Source: Prorocentrum cordatum
Taxonomy: Eukaryota > Sar > Dinophyceae > Prorocentrales > Prorocentraceae
Length of the DNA: 64,000 nucleotides
NCBI GenBank assembly: GCA_963575745.1
Contig: CAUYUJ010020704.1
Location: forward strand, 357,270-421,269
Reading direction: 5' to 3'
The notes under the pieces are model-generated. The model was not told the DNA's origin and made no database searches. It saw only the letters and a list, made by a program, of their open reading frames with translations. Position numbers and translations under genes: made by a program. Shown here in pieces: positions 21,560 to 32,228 of this stretch; the first letter of the stretch is position 1, and every line of letters starts with the position of its first letter.

Positions 21560-22740
21560 GACCCCACCTGAGAGGTTCGATGTTTCGCTTGGTTTCCCGC
21601 CCCATGGGCCCGAGAGGACGCCGCCGCGGCGGCTGTGCGATCGAGGCAGCCCGATGTCTGGGGCCCACCTCGTCGAGTGCGACACGGATGCGCCCTGCCG
21701 TGCCTGTGTCATCCATGCGTGACTGGCCCAGAAGTCCCGAGGGAGGGGGATCGTGCTCGCTGGCCTCGCAAGGGCCGCGGGGTCCCTGGTCGACGCGAGC
21801 ACGGCGAAAGAGTGGGGGACCTGGTGCAACTTCTGGGCGGTGACCGCGGCCGTGGGCGACGAGCTCTTGGGGCGGGTCAAGGCGACCCCCCCTGCCCACA
21901 TCAACAAGAACGAGTACGACCCGAAGTTGCCCATGAAGGCGAAGTCTCGGCTAGTTGTGGGAGTCGTATCACGTCGGGGCGGACTGCCCGACGTCGTTTT
22001 TGCTGGTGTTGCACCTGATCTGCTGTGCTGCGGCCAGGACGCATTGGCCGCTGTTCACGCCCGGTGCGACGAGTGCGTACCTGATGTGGTCCGGGTGCTC
22101 GCGCTGCGTCCACCCTCGCCCCCGCCGCCTGGCGCGCCCGCTGGTTCGGGTTTCGCACGCTATCGCGCGATCTGCGTCGCGAAGAGCGCGGTAAGAAAGT
22201 GGCCGGGCAAGCCGCGGGGGACGCTGCGCGGGAACGCGTTGCAGGAGAGCCGCGTGGAGCGAGCCTGCTCCCTCCTCTTCGAAGATGGCGAGCTCGCTGG
22301 CCTAGGTGGCGCCTGCGAGGACGACCTTCGCGCCGCCACCGACCAGGGCAGCGACCTGTTCAAGACCGCGATGGGCGAGCTGAAGCGCGTCCTGTTACTC
22401 GCGGAGGAGAAGCCGCCTTTCCGCTGCTGCGGCAGGGGCGTCGGGCAGGCCTCGGTCTTCTCGATCAAGATCAGCATGGCCAACTTCATAGATGCGATGG
22501 AGACCTCGGCGATATCCATGGCCGGATCCAGGCAGGTCAAGGCGTTGGCTATGGATGAAGAGAGTCGTTTCGCAGGGTCGGTGATCGGCTCTCTCGGGTG
22601 GCTCTCGATTCGGCCACGTGCGGACGTCTCGATGGACTGCAGCTGGCTGGTGCAGCAGGAGATCCCGGCCATCGTGCAGCACCTACTGCAGATGGACAAG
22701 CTGGCGAACTACTGCAAGGAGACGCGCGACTTTTGCAACT
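21560..22740 (+). pseudogene. copia reverse transcriptase (RVT_2 type, broken)
   Basis: The frame 21753-22910 contains the entry block EWGTWCNFWAV, LPMKAKSRLVV (about 21930-21960), an out-of-frame ADCPTSFLLVLHLIC block (21983-22030), LQESRVERACSLLFEDGELA (about 22240-22300) and the catalytic-site remnant CEDD at 22314-22325 in place of the usual xxDD. C-terminal thumb features are FSIKISMANFID, GSLGWLSIRPRADVS and LLQMDKLANYCKETRDF. At least two frame changes lie between 21960 and 22190. The order matches the copia RT of dinoflagellate elements. Confidence 0.82.
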
Positions 22741-23060
22741 GCTTTCGCAGCGACGGCTTTCAACAATATGGAGACCTACGTGCTGTCGTGTTCGCGGCCA
22801 GCAGTCTCAACAGTGTCGACGACCTCGCAATTGGCCCGCTCAGCGAGAAGGTGAAGTCCCCGCGACCCTGGTCCCCGCCACATGGTATAGTGACGCGAAC
22901 AGCTTCTTGACCCGCCTCTTCGCGGACGCTGGCCAGATTGCAGATCGTCGAGTTCGCGAGGACATTGTGGCTCGACGAGAGACGTTCTCTCAGGATGGAG
23001 TCGACCTGGAGCGGTGCGATACGTCTGTCCACTCGGTGAATGCTCTGACGAAGCTTTAGA
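22741..23060 (+). pseudogene. copia RNase H, C-terminal part
   Basis: Continues from the RT: LFADAGQIADRRVREDIVAR and VHSVNALTKL, ending at a stop at 23057-23059, match the RNase H end that normally closes copia pol (cf. ADxLTK). A frame change near 22890 separates it from the RT frame. Confidence 0.7.
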
Positions 23061-23329
23061 CGGAAAGTGGTCTCCTGGCCGCGCCAATGAAGGGCGGATT
23101 CGCGGGTGCGAAGGTCTCTGCCGAGGTGGCCTCAGCCAAGGGGGGCCATCATGGCGGGCCGCCACAGGCGTGCGGATGAGCGAAGGGCACGAGATGCCCA
23201 GAGTGAAGCCGACGCGGTGAGTAATAGCGCAGCAGCAGGCTAATAATTTACATTTGCGAGGCATGCCGGCCTTCTTTTGTGGCACTTCACGCAGACTCCC
23301 CTTAATGACGGCAGATGGTCGAGGCCCGG
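23061..23329. other. copia 3' untranslated region
   Basis: Non-coding sequence between the pol end and the 3' LTR. No strong polypurine tract is visible directly before TGTTG; the nearest purine-rich stretch is GGCAGATGGTCGAGG. Confidence 0.55.
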
Positions 23330-23478
23330 TGTTGGATTGCACCGGCGATCATCCCTCTTTTAGCCTGCCCCCTGCCGCTGCGTGCCTTCGCCCGCTCGAC
23401 GATGACATTTCCGTTCGCAGAGCTCTTGGATCTCACGGTGCAGGTATCTAAAGAAACCCGACAGGCGGCGGCCAGCCA
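23330..23478 (+). repeat. 3' LTR of copia element
   Basis: Begins TGTTGGATTGCACC and ends GCCAGCCA. Has a short segment around 23399-23420 that the 5' LTR lacks. Confidence 0.82.
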
Positions 23479-23875
23479 CTTCAGAGGAGAGGCGGGAGGA
23501 GGAGGAGGAGGAGGAGGAGGAGGAAGAGGAGGAGGAAGGGAGCAGGAGGGCGAGTAGAAAGGCAAGAGGCCTTTGGGATACCTCTCGGAGTCGGCTTGGG
23601 TGTTTCTCGAGCGCTTCTTGGAGCTCTCTTGGGGCACCTTGGGGACCTCATGGGCGCTTCGGGGGAGCTTCTTGGGGCCTCCTGAGGGTCTCTTCCTCAT
23701 GGGCGCTTTGGGGGAGCTTCTTGGGGCCTCCTGAGGGCCTCCTGGGAGCCTCGTGGGGACCTCTCGGGAGCCTCTCGGGGCCTCCTCGGCGCCTCACTGG
23801 GCCCTCTTGGGGCGCTCTTGGGAGCCTTGGGTGTCGCGGCGGGGCGGCCATCATGGTGTCTGGTGGACGCATTCG
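23479..23875. repeat. GGA tract then GGGGCCTCTT-like minisatellite
   Basis: GGA triplets at 23490-23545. From 23575 a degenerate 10-11 bp unit built on TTGGGGCCTCCTGGGAG repeats to 23835, with an internal copy of ATGGGCGCTT[TC]GGGGGAGCTT at 23648 and 23699. Related blocks lie at 25.6-26.4 (opposite strand), 26.7-27.2, 49.0-49.5 and 51.9 kb. Confidence 0.85.
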
Positions 23876-23879
23876 TTTT

Positions 23880-24480
23880 CAAGAAACGTCAGTTTTCAGA
23901 GCTCCCATGCACAGCATGGGACAACATGCGCACGCGCGCGTCGTCGTGCTCGCATGCCGAAATCTTTCAAAGGCCTGAGTTGTCGTAAGGATTTCAAAAT
24001 CGAGTGTCCCGAAAACATCCAACAAAACGCATGGTTTCCCAGCGAGGATTTTCAAAAAAAGCGTGCGTTCGGGCTCGGGCCTCTCGCGCGCGGATGTCGG
24101 AATCGCAAGAACGCCTTCGCGCGCGTGCTGTCGCAATAATGCCTTGCAGCTGATGGGACGAAGTGCGCGCGCGTGTCGTCGTGCGCGCATTGCGGAATTG
24201 TTCAACAAAGACCTGACGTCTCGCAAGGATTTCAAAATCAAGTGTCCGTGTTTTTCCATTGTTGTGCTTTAGTGGTTTTGCAACCTCACTTGTCCAACAT
24301 GCCTGCGCTCGCGCTCCTGCGAATTTTCAAGAAAAGCCATCTATTTTCAACAGTTCCATGTCTTTATGCCAAACGGTCCTTTCGCGCCGCATGTCGAATT
24401 CATTCGAACGCTCTTGCGCGCGTGCTGGGAAGGGGGGTGCACGACCCGTGTCAAATAGTACCACGTAGGCCACTCTCGCG
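23880..24480. repeat. diverged tandem repeats with AT-rich core
   Basis: A loose unit containing GCGCATGTCGAAATCTTTCAA-like sequence and CAAGGATTTCAAAATC recurs about five to six times (for example 23990 and 24228), alternating with CGCGCGCGTCGTCG stretches. A similar piece (GAATGCCAAAATCTTTCAAA) occurs at 27027 inside the GGGGCCTC block, linking the two repeat types. Confidence 0.7.
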
Positions 24481-24945
24481 TCGGCCGCGTGCGCATGTCG
24501 AACTCCTTCCAAAACCTTCATCACCGACGCGAGGACGCCGTCATCGTCGTCGGCGTGATCAGCATCGGCGCCGTCACTGGCCTTGCCGTCGTCGCTGCCA
24601 TCATCGTCACCAGCATCGCAACTATAATCCTCGCGTCTACCGTTGTCGACGTTGACATGATACCGCGCCCGCCCAAATCGCCGACTCGCATTGAAGTGCC
24701 CGCTCGGGCGTTCCCAGCGGGCAGCGCCACCGCGGCCGCGTCGGTCGCGCCAAGCTAGCTGGCCGCTTTGCGGCGCGCGAGCGTGCGGGTTAGCACGGCC
24801 GCGGCGATGTGCAAGCCAGCGCCGAACAGTCACCGCAATCGTCGCCGAATGCGTTTTGCAAACCAACTTGCGGGTGGGTTGGTGGGATGATTGCGCGAGC
24901 AGTGGGGTTGACAACTTCAAGTTCGGCGCCACATAGTTCGCCCCT
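24481..24945. other. no gene seen; GTC-rich
   Basis: ATCGTC/GTCGTC-rich DNA at 24530-24660 yields a hydrophobic frame that mimics a membrane segment. Treated as repeat-driven. Confidence 0.5.
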
Positions 24946-24949
24946 CAAG

Positions 24950-25350
24950 CTGCACCAGTCGAACTGCGCCAGTTAGCGTGCACAACATAGTTTGTACCGC
25001 ATAGGTTGCACCACGTATCTTGCATACCAGACATTGCACCACATCGAATGCTCCACATACATGCGCCACGTAGGTTGCAGCTCATCGGTTGCACCCCATA
25101 TGTTGCACCACATATATTGCTCAACGTGCATTGCACCATCAGGTTTGCACCACATCGATTGCACCTCATAGCCTGCACAACGTTTATTGAAACGCATCAG
25201 TTGCACATCATCGAATGCACAGCATCGATTGCACCACGCAGGTTTCACCACATAGCTTGCACCACATACTTTGCGGCACACACAGTCCACAACATATTTT
25301 GCGCAACGTGGGTTGCACCACATAGTTTGCACCACATGTACTGCTAGTCG
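24950..25350. repeat. 15-bp satellite, GTTGCACCACATA type
   Basis: About 26 degenerate copies of a unit near TTGCACCACATAG, period about 15. Because 15 is divisible by 3 it stays open on both strands. Confidence 0.92.
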
Positions 25351-25600
25351 CATTGCCTGGGGTCCACGCTGGCTAACACATTCAAGGAGAGAGAGAGAGA
25401 GAGCGAGAGAGAGAGAGAAACAATAATCAAAATGAGAGAAAGAGAAAGAGAGAGATAGAACGAGAGAGACACATGGACTATCAACAACGAGCGAAGACCA
25501 CACATTGTGTCTATATGTAAGTTCATATTGAACCCGTGCACTAATACAATCCATTCCACTGCACATGATCTACCACAACTTCCGTTGCGACGAGCCGCGT
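25351..25600. repeat. GA-rich tract
   Basis: GA/GAGAGA runs at 25385-25470 followed by short unique sequence. Confidence 0.85.
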
Positions 25601-26380
25601 AATTTCGGAGCGCCTTCCGGAGGGCCTCAGACGGCCCAGTGTGGCTCCAAGTCGGCCGAAGAAAGCCCCAAGGAGCCTCGGAGATATCCATCCCCAAGAC
25701 GGGCGAACAACTGCCTTATATGGCTTGAAGATGATTGCGAACCGGCCCGTCAGGCACCTCAGGCGGCTGAAGGGGCTCTGAACAGGACCCCCCAGAGGCT
25801 CCCAATAGGTACGGGTCCTTGCGATCTTGGCATGTTCACCTTCTCGGTGCACAGAGCTCCCAAGACGGCTGCAAAGGCTCCCAAGATCGCCACAAGATGG
25901 CCCGACGGGTGCCGAAGAGAGCGGCCAGCGGCGCCCAAAGCGGCCCGAGAGGCTCCCGAAGCGACCCCGCAACCACTCTGGCCACAGCGCCGTCTCGGGC
26001 CCTTCCCGCCGGGCACCTGGGCGGCCGAGCCGAGCTCGCCCAGGAGGAGGCACCCCGCGCCCGCACGCGCACACCCGCTGGGCGGGTCCAAGGCAGCCCC
26101 TCGAGAGCCGAACAGGGCAGAAGAGGCACAACTATTGACCCAATGGCGCCCGGACGGCCCAGAGTTTTAAACAAAGAGAGAGGGAGACTGGGTTCCCTCA
26201 AAATGCGCCCCCACGATGGCGCCAGCGCGGCAGGGCGCTCCCTGCTGCTCCAAGGCAGCCGCACAGCCACACAAGAGCCCAAGATGTCCGAAATAGCGCG
26301 ACGGCCCGCAGCAGACTCAGAAGATTCCCAAGTCTGCCCCGAGGGGCCAGCGAGCCCCAAGACGGCCCAAGGATTCCCCT
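25600..26380. repeat. CCCCAAGAGGC-type minisatellite (reverse orientation)
   Basis: Degenerate units such as GGCTCCCAAGA and CGGCCCGAGAGG are the reverse complement of the GGGGCCTCTT family at 23.6 and 26.7 kb. Long frames on both strands (up to 256 codons) are probably repeat-driven; I do not call a gene. Confidence 0.65.
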
Positions 26381-27240
<860 letters not shown>

Positions 27241-27350
27241 CCGCCCAGGGGGGAGTCGTGTCTGGGTGGCGACACCCCCCAGGGGGCAGTCGTATCTGGG
27301 TGGCGACGCCCCCCGGGACCCCCCCATGACCACCCCTGGACACCCCGGGA
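27241..27350. repeat. tandem duplication, about 40-bp period
   Basis: CAGGGGGGAGTCGTGTCTGG and CAGGGGGCAGTCGTATCTGG are both followed by GTGGCGAC.CCCCC. Confidence 0.85.
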
Positions 27351-27435
27351 CCCCTCCCCAGCGGGGCAGGGATCAAACGGAAGGGGCTTTCCTTCGACTC
27401 AACTACAACGGGCCTAGGGAAAGGAGAGGGAAGTG

Positions 27436-27505
27436 GCGAAGGCGACGACGACGACGACGACGACCACCACGACGACCACGACGACCACGACGACCACGAC
27501 GACGA
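27436..27505. repeat. GAC / GACCAC microsatellite
   Basis: GAC triplets pass into GACCAC hexamers. The flanking stretch 27506-27779 shows no gene. Confidence 0.92.
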
Positions 27506-27779
27506 GTTAAACGGAACAGCCTCTTCCACACGCCGACAGGGTCGGCGGATTTCTTGCTCCCAGCGTTCCTTTGTTCCCAACGTAGGAAGTGGATGCAACC
27601 ACCGGTTATGATGCATGTTTCTGTGGGTGTGTTAGTGTTCGTGGCGACGCTTCGTCCATGCACCCAGTGGGCAGTGACGTCGCCATGTCCCGCGCTAGAA
27701 CCGAATCGCGCGCGAAGCCAGTGATTGGTTCCGGTAAACATCTATATATGAATAGATCAAAGTATATATGTATGGAGTG

Positions 27780-27905
27780 GAGAGAGAGGGAAAAAGAGAG
27801 AGAGAAGGAGAAAGAGAAAGAGAAAAATAGAGAGAAAGAGAGAGAGAGAGAGAGGACAAACGAGAGAGAAAGCGAAAGAGAGACAGAAACGGAGACAGAG
27901 GGGGA
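27780..27905. repeat. GA-rich simple repeat
   Basis: GAGAAAGAGA-type purine run. The following 27906-28150 is unique and without a gene. Confidence 0.9.
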
Positions 27906-28149
27906 GGGGCAGGTTTAGAGCGTAGCTTCCGCGACGGCCCCAGGAGGCGCTCGTGGCGCGGGCACGACGGGCGAAGCTCGGCAATGGCCTGACCGATGGC
28001 GTGGAGCTGGGCCCCTTGGCGAGCTCGTCGGGAGGGGGAGCAGGGCGGTGGATCGGGGGGGGGGTACATCCTCAGCATCGTCTCTATCACTGTCTTCACC
28101 ATCGACGTCGCCCTCAACATCAGCATCAGCATCGCCATGAACACAATTG

Positions 28150-28170
28150 GCAGCATCATCACCACTATCG

Positions 28171-28218
<48 letters not shown>

Positions 28219-28290
28219 GTAGCATCATCCTCCTCCTCCTCCTCCTCCTCCTCCTCCTCATCATCATCATCATCATCATTATCGTCGTGA
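28150..28290. repeat. (ATC)n with (CTC)n insert
   Basis: About 17 ATC units, 10 CTC units, then ATC again. Confidence 0.95.
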
Positions 28291-28550
28291 GCCGCGTGCT
28301 GCGCAGTCTGCCGCACTTCTCGCAACTCCTTGCAGCTCTCGCGCCGTCGCACACTCCCACGAGCCAGTTCACCTTTTGTTCGGCGGCGAGCGATCGTCCA
28401 TGGCGGCCAGCCCCAGCGTCAGGAGCACGCTGCCTCACCCTCCGAGGGGAAGGCTTCCACTTCTTGGCGGAGGAAGACGAGGCGGGTCCTTCGGCCCGGT
28501 CTTCCAGATCCCCTCGCGTCGTGATCGAAGCCGCAACGTCACCCCCCACA

Positions 28551-28815
28551 CTCGGCGGCGAGTGAGGGGGGGAAGTGAGAAGGAGAAGGCATTCTCAGAA
28601 GGCGGTGGGACTTCACAGAAGCCCTCGGGTCTTCCGAAGAGTTCTTGGTGTCTTCGGGGAGAGCTCAGGAAACTTTTCAGAAGGCCGTGGGACTTCCGAG
28701 CTTTCTGAGGAGGCCCACCCCTTCTCACTTCCCCCCCAGGCTCGCCGCCGACTTTTTCGGCAGTCTCTCACTTCCCCCCCAGGCTCGCCGCCGACTTTTT
28801 CGGCGGTCTCCTGGC
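28551..28815. repeat. foldback repeat with 41-bp tandem end
   Basis: GGCGGCGAGTGAGGGGGGGA with following AGTGAGAAG (28552-28582) is the near-complement of CTTCTCACTTCCCCCCCAGG plus CTCGCCGCC (28723-28752). The right arm is then duplicated in tandem (TCTCACTTCCCCCCCAGGCT onward, 28725 and 28766). The inner part holds a further dyad around AGAAGGC.GTGGGACTTC (28599 and 28680). Confidence 0.7.
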
Positions 28816-29150
28816 GCATTGGACGCCCACAAGGTCCCACCGCAGCTCCACGTGTCCCAATCTCTGGTCGAAGAAAGTTCGTAGCCTGCGGCGTGATTTG
28901 TGTGAACGTTCATTTTGTGAATGCAGCCATGTAAGACCCCCCGGCCTGTGCGCACTCCTGCTCCGCACGCCAGGTTGCGTTCACAATCCACTCCAAAGAG
29001 GTATCATTCTCCAGTTGTCGTGTGCCCACCTTTCTTCAGATCGTTTTCCGCCTTGTTGTGTTGAGCTTTTGTTTTCACGCAGCACTTAGCGCCATGGTTC
29101 CGTAGCCACATAACACAATGGAGGACGCGACAGTGTCGAATCTAATGATT
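28816..29150. other. no gene seen
   Basis: Unique sequence of moderate GC. TCCGTAGCCA at 29099 matches the first ten bases of the spliced leader, but no more. Confidence 0.5.
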
Positions 29151-29154
29151 GTGG

Positions 29155-29530
29155 ATTGTATTCCGCGCAGCCCCTTCTACCCCTTCTCCTCCCCTACCAC
29201 CCTCTCCTTTCCTAGTGGCGCCCACATACGGTGGGGGAGTTCGGTAAGGAATGTGCCGAGGAGGCTTCAGACCTTGGAGAACCTTACCTGATAAGGGCGG
29301 CGGTGATATCTATGGCCAAGCCTTAGTTAGTGCTCCACTGGGTCTTAAGAACCTGGATTCTTTATCGGATGGTTCCTGATCCACTTCCCTCGCCGTACTT
29401 ACCCTGGAACTAATCGGGATTATTTCCGGCACAGCCCCTCCCAGCCCTCCCCTCCCCCCTCTCCTTTTCCGATCCCGTGGCGCCCACGCTCCCCGCGGCC
29501 CTCTCCTCTGCGGGCGGCCGCCCCCCCCAT
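29155..29530. repeat. dispersed repeat, copy 1
   Basis: 29225-29400 aligns with 40365-40560: ACGGTGGGGGAGTT, GGTAAGGA.TGTGCC, CTGAT.AGGGC.GCGG.GAT, ATGGCCA.GC, CCTGGATTC, GGTTCCT. Its flanks (CGCAGCCCCTTCTACCC and GCACAGCCCCTCCCAGCCC, each followed by CTCTCCTTT and GTGGCGCCCAC) are themselves a direct duplication about 256 bp apart. Could be a SINE; I found no A/B boxes. Confidence 0.65.
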
Positions 29531-30013
29531 AGGCAGGGAACTATTGTTCATTATGTTTAAATATTTTAAAATATTTGTCCTCCAAAACCCTCCAACATCC
29601 GCCTGTAAGGACATGCCCGGCTGGGGTCTTCTGGCACGTGGCGCGTTGGTCAGTTTGGGGCCCCGTGCCACGCTTCGTGTTGCGCAGTGCAGGGTCTGCC
29701 CCCCCTTACACTCTCGTTGCTGCAAGGCGCCATTCTTGCACGCTCGAAGTGTCCGATCCGATCCCGTGGCGCCCCCATGCTCTTGAGTTCCTGGCAAAGG
29801 CGCGCCCGCAACGGGCGTCTGGCAGCCGCATCGTCAGGTTGTGCTGCTCTCCGCGGCCAGGCCACGGGGATGCTCTCTGAGCCGTCTGGCAGGCCATGGG
29901 GTAACGCAGGCCATCGTAGCTTGGTTATGAATTCCCCTGCCCTGTCCGCCGGAGGCGAGCGAGGTGCAGCTGCGGCACGTGGAGGAGTTGCTGGAGGCGC
30001 CACCTCCAGGAGA
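29531..30013. other. no gene seen
   Basis: AT-rich for 40 bp (29540-29580), then GC-rich. Frames here run into the GAT array downstream and have no recognisable content. Confidence 0.5.
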
Positions 30014-30509
30014 AGGATGATCGACGAGGATGATGTCGATCATGGTAATGATGACGATGATGACGACGACGATGCTGATGATGAGGATGATGATGCTAAT
30101 GATGGTGATGATGATGATTACGGTGGTGGTGGTGATGATGCTGATGATGCTGATGATGCTGATGACGTTGATACTGCTGATGGTGATGATGATGATGATG
30201 ATGGTGATGATGATGCTGGTGTGGAGACGATGAGGATGCTGAAAATGATGATGATGCTGATGATGATGCTGGTGCTGATGCGGATGATGACGGTTATAAA
30301 GTGGATGACGATGTGGTTGATGATGATGATGATGAGGATGATGATGTTGCTGCTGCTGATGATGCTGCTGATGATGATGGTCATGATGATGACGTTGCTG
30401 CTGATGATGATGATGATGCTGATGAGGATGTTGCCGATGCTGATGCTGATGCTGATGCTAATGATGATGATGATGATGACGATGATGATGATGATGATGA
30501 TGATGATGC

Positions 30510-30541
<32 letters not shown>

Positions 30542-30600
30542 CTGAGGATGTTGCTGCTGATGATGATGAGGAGGAGGAAGAGGAAGAGGAGGAGGATTTC
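30014..30600. repeat. long GAT/GCTGAT satellite
   Basis: Imperfect GAT triplets with GCT and GTT variants over about 570 bp, giving Asp- or Met-rich open frames. Ends in GAGGAGGAA. Confidence 0.97.
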
Positions 30601-31290
30601 GTGCTTGTGGGGACTACGGTCGGAGGCAGGCGCTCCTCTTGTGCGATTCGTGTGTTCCCCTGCCCCAGAAAAGCCGCACGGCGGCTGGGCTGGCGCGTGT
30701 TGCCCTGGACAAGCTCAGCGGGGGGAGGGAGCCCCAGCCGGGCAGGTTTTGGGGGCTCCCGTTCCCCGTGTACAGAGCCTGCTCGGCCAGGTTAGTGTAC
30801 ACGGTGTTGTGCCAGTCACTGTTTCTTCCCTGGCTTCGTCTCCTGGTCTGCCTGAGGGTTGAGCCCTGATCAGGATGCGGGTCAGACTGCAATGTGGTCC
30901 GCCCTCTTTTGGGAGGGGGAGGATGAGGAGGAGGAGGAGAAGGAGGAGGAGGAGGAGGAGGTTTATGAGTATGCTGCTGCTGCTGCTTAGGAAGAGGAGG
31001 AGGAGGAGGAGGAGGAGGAGGAGGAGGAGGAGGAGAAGTGAGAAGGAATGAGGATGGCGATGAGGAGTGAGGAGGAATGGTGAGAAACGAGGGGAACGAG
31101 GGAGGACTGATGATGACAATGAGGAGGAGGAGGAGGAGTCAGGAGGAGGAGGAGGAGGAACGGAAACGCGGAAGTATCGTCGTCCACAGTCGCCGTCCAC
31201 GCTCCTCGTCCATCTCTCTCGTCCATTATTCTTCTTGTTGCGTCACCTCTCCTCCTCTCCCTCCTCCCCCTCCTCTGCCCTCTCCGTCTC
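30601..31290. repeat. GGA-rich then CTC-rich low complexity
   Basis: Unique GC-rich sequence to 30900. GGA triplets fill 30915-31160 and CTC/TCC triplets 31240-31295, again complementary arms. The spliced-leader relic starts at the edge of the CTC run. Confidence 0.75.
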
Positions 31291-31294
31291 CTCC

Positions 31295-31316
31295 TCCGTC
31301 GCCATTTTGGCTCAAG
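31295..31316 (+). other. relict dinoflagellate spliced leader (DinoSL)
   Basis: 21 of 22 bases match the conserved dinoflagellate trans-spliced leader exon; the one difference is a C at 31300 where the leader has A. GCCATTTTGGCTCAAG is exact. In dinoflagellates this sequence is added to mRNA 5' ends in trans, so a genomic copy directly upstream of an open frame is the recognised mark of a gene reinserted from a mature mRNA. Two further partial echoes, CGGCTCAA at 31323-31330 and CGGCTCAAG at 31349-31357, may be older leaders. Confidence 0.88.
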
Positions 31317-31382
31317 GCATTGCGGCTCAAAACGGCAACGTTTGAACATCGGCTCAAGTCAACGTTGCATGCTTTGGATCTG

Positions 31383-31694
31383 ATGTTTGTTCCTGTCTCA
31401 GGCTTCGTGCTTGGTTGTTCGCGCATGGAAGAGGCCTGTGGGCATCTCTCTGCTATTGCCTCACGTGCGCTTCGTCTTCTCGCATCTCATTATGGTAAGC
31501 ATTACTCTGGTCTTAGCAGCGCGGCTCACGATTTGCGCAAAGTTCTGTCCTCTTCTACTCGGCGCAGGTTGCAGCACATTGGCGCTGCACATCAATCTAT
31601 GAGGCAGTACGCTTGTCCCTGGGAGGAGTCTTTCTTTGCGTCTCTCGAGGAAGAGCTTCGGATTTCGTCTCCGTGCAGCGCGGGGCCCGTTTGA
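31383..31694 (+). CDS. SL-tagged retroposed ORF, unknown
   Basis: The first substantial ATG (31383) after the leader relic, with a 66-base leader-to-start distance typical of a short 5' UTR. It opens a 103-codon frame of mixed composition (MFVPVSGFVLGCSRMEEACG at the N-terminus; CPWEESFFASLEEELRISSP near the end) that stops at TGA 31692-31694. Balanced amino-acid use and moderate GC contrast with the simple repeats on both sides. I recognise no domain. Because the next frame begins 28 bases later and looks equally coding, the two may be one protein split by a frameshift. Confidence 0.5.
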   Translation: MFVPVSGFVLGCSRMEEACGHLSAIASRALRLLASHYGKHYSGLSSAAHDLRKVLSSSTRRRLQHIGAAHQSMRQYACPWEESFFASLEEELRISSPCSAGPV

Positions 31695-31721
31695 GTCACC
31701 AACGCCCCGCGTTTCTCGGGG

Positions 31722-32228
31722 ATGCATCGCCGTCGGCTGGGTAGGAGTGCTTTCAACCCACAGGCTCGGGAGTTTAAACCGTCTTCAACGGCACTGGCAC
31801 CGCAAACCGTGGCACCTTCCGCCGTGCTGCTCTCGGTCCCAGCTTTGTTGCAGGACGCGCAGGCCGTGTGCGACGCGCACTTGGCCTCCTACAGCTCCCT
31901 GGTGGAGGACATGGATGCCACGATCGCGCTCTTGAAGGGCACATTGGAGAAGCTGTCGGGGGCTGAGGCTGCGGGGTCAGAGTCTGTCCACCACGAGGCG
32001 GCTAAGGCGTCGCCGTCATTTTATTCGTCCTCTTCTGCTTCTGGTAGTTCTGGGGATTCGCAATATTCGTTTTCGGATTCTCCCAGGGCGAAGGGTGCTC
32101 TTGGGAAGGAGGCCGAAAACCACATTGGCCAGCGACTCGATGACATGAGCCAGAGAGTTCGTACACACATATATATATACATAATATACCCCATGCCCAC
32201 GATAATAATGTACCCCCCCCTTAAGTAG
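31722..32228 (+). CDS. probable continuation of retroposed gene, unknown
   Basis: ATG at 31722, 168 codons. Residues about 40-90 (LLQDAQAVCDAHLASYSSLV, then a Glu/Asp/Leu-rich stretch) look like an amphipathic or coiled-coil helix; residues 95-125 are Ser-rich. Coding quality ends near 32160 (DDMSQRV), where an AT-rich insertion begins, so the last 20 or so codons (HIYIYIIYP) come from the insertion and the original C-terminus is displaced. Possibly joined in the original gene to the segment that restarts at 33188. Confidence 0.45.
   Translation: MHRRRLGRSAFNPQAREFKPSSTALAPQTVAPSAVLLSVPALLQDAQAVCDAHLASYSSLVEDMDATIALLKGTLEKLSGAEAAGSESVHHEAAKASPSFYSSSSASGSSGDSQYSFSDSPRAKGALGKEAENHIGQRLDDMSQRVRTHIYIYIIYPMPTIIMYPPLK

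Larger units (their letters stand above)
15753..23478 (+). mobile_element. Ty1/copia LTR retrotransposon, decayed
   Basis: An element of about 7.7 kb with matching terminal direct repeats that start TGTTG and end CA, a primer-binding site, and gag, GAG-pre-integrase, integrase, reverse transcriptase and RNase H regions in copia order (integrase before RT). Coding is broken by several frameshifts and stops, so it is not autonomous. The family looks like the copia group that dominates dinoflagellate genomes. No target-site duplication is visible, and the two LTRs differ by substitutions and small gaps (135 versus 149 bp), so insertion is old. Confidence 0.88.

Noticed and set aside
24489-24758. 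A frame with an apparent transmembrane segment (VIVVGVISIGAVTGLAVVAA)
   Set aside because: The hydrophobic run is coded by degenerate GTC/ATC repeats, with no start context or homologue I know.
29099-29108. TCCGTAGCCA, the first ten bases of the spliced leader
   Set aside because: Only ten bases match and the rest diverges completely; such a match is not rare enough in 64 kb.
29287-29294. CTTACCTG, as in the 5' end of U1 snRNA
   Set aside because: No further U1 stems or Sm site follow, and the related copy at 40.4 kb lacks the motif.
29687-30862. A 391-codon frame with Asp-rich and Met-rich halves
   Set aside because: Mostly translation of the GAT satellite; the non-repetitive ends have no recognisable content.
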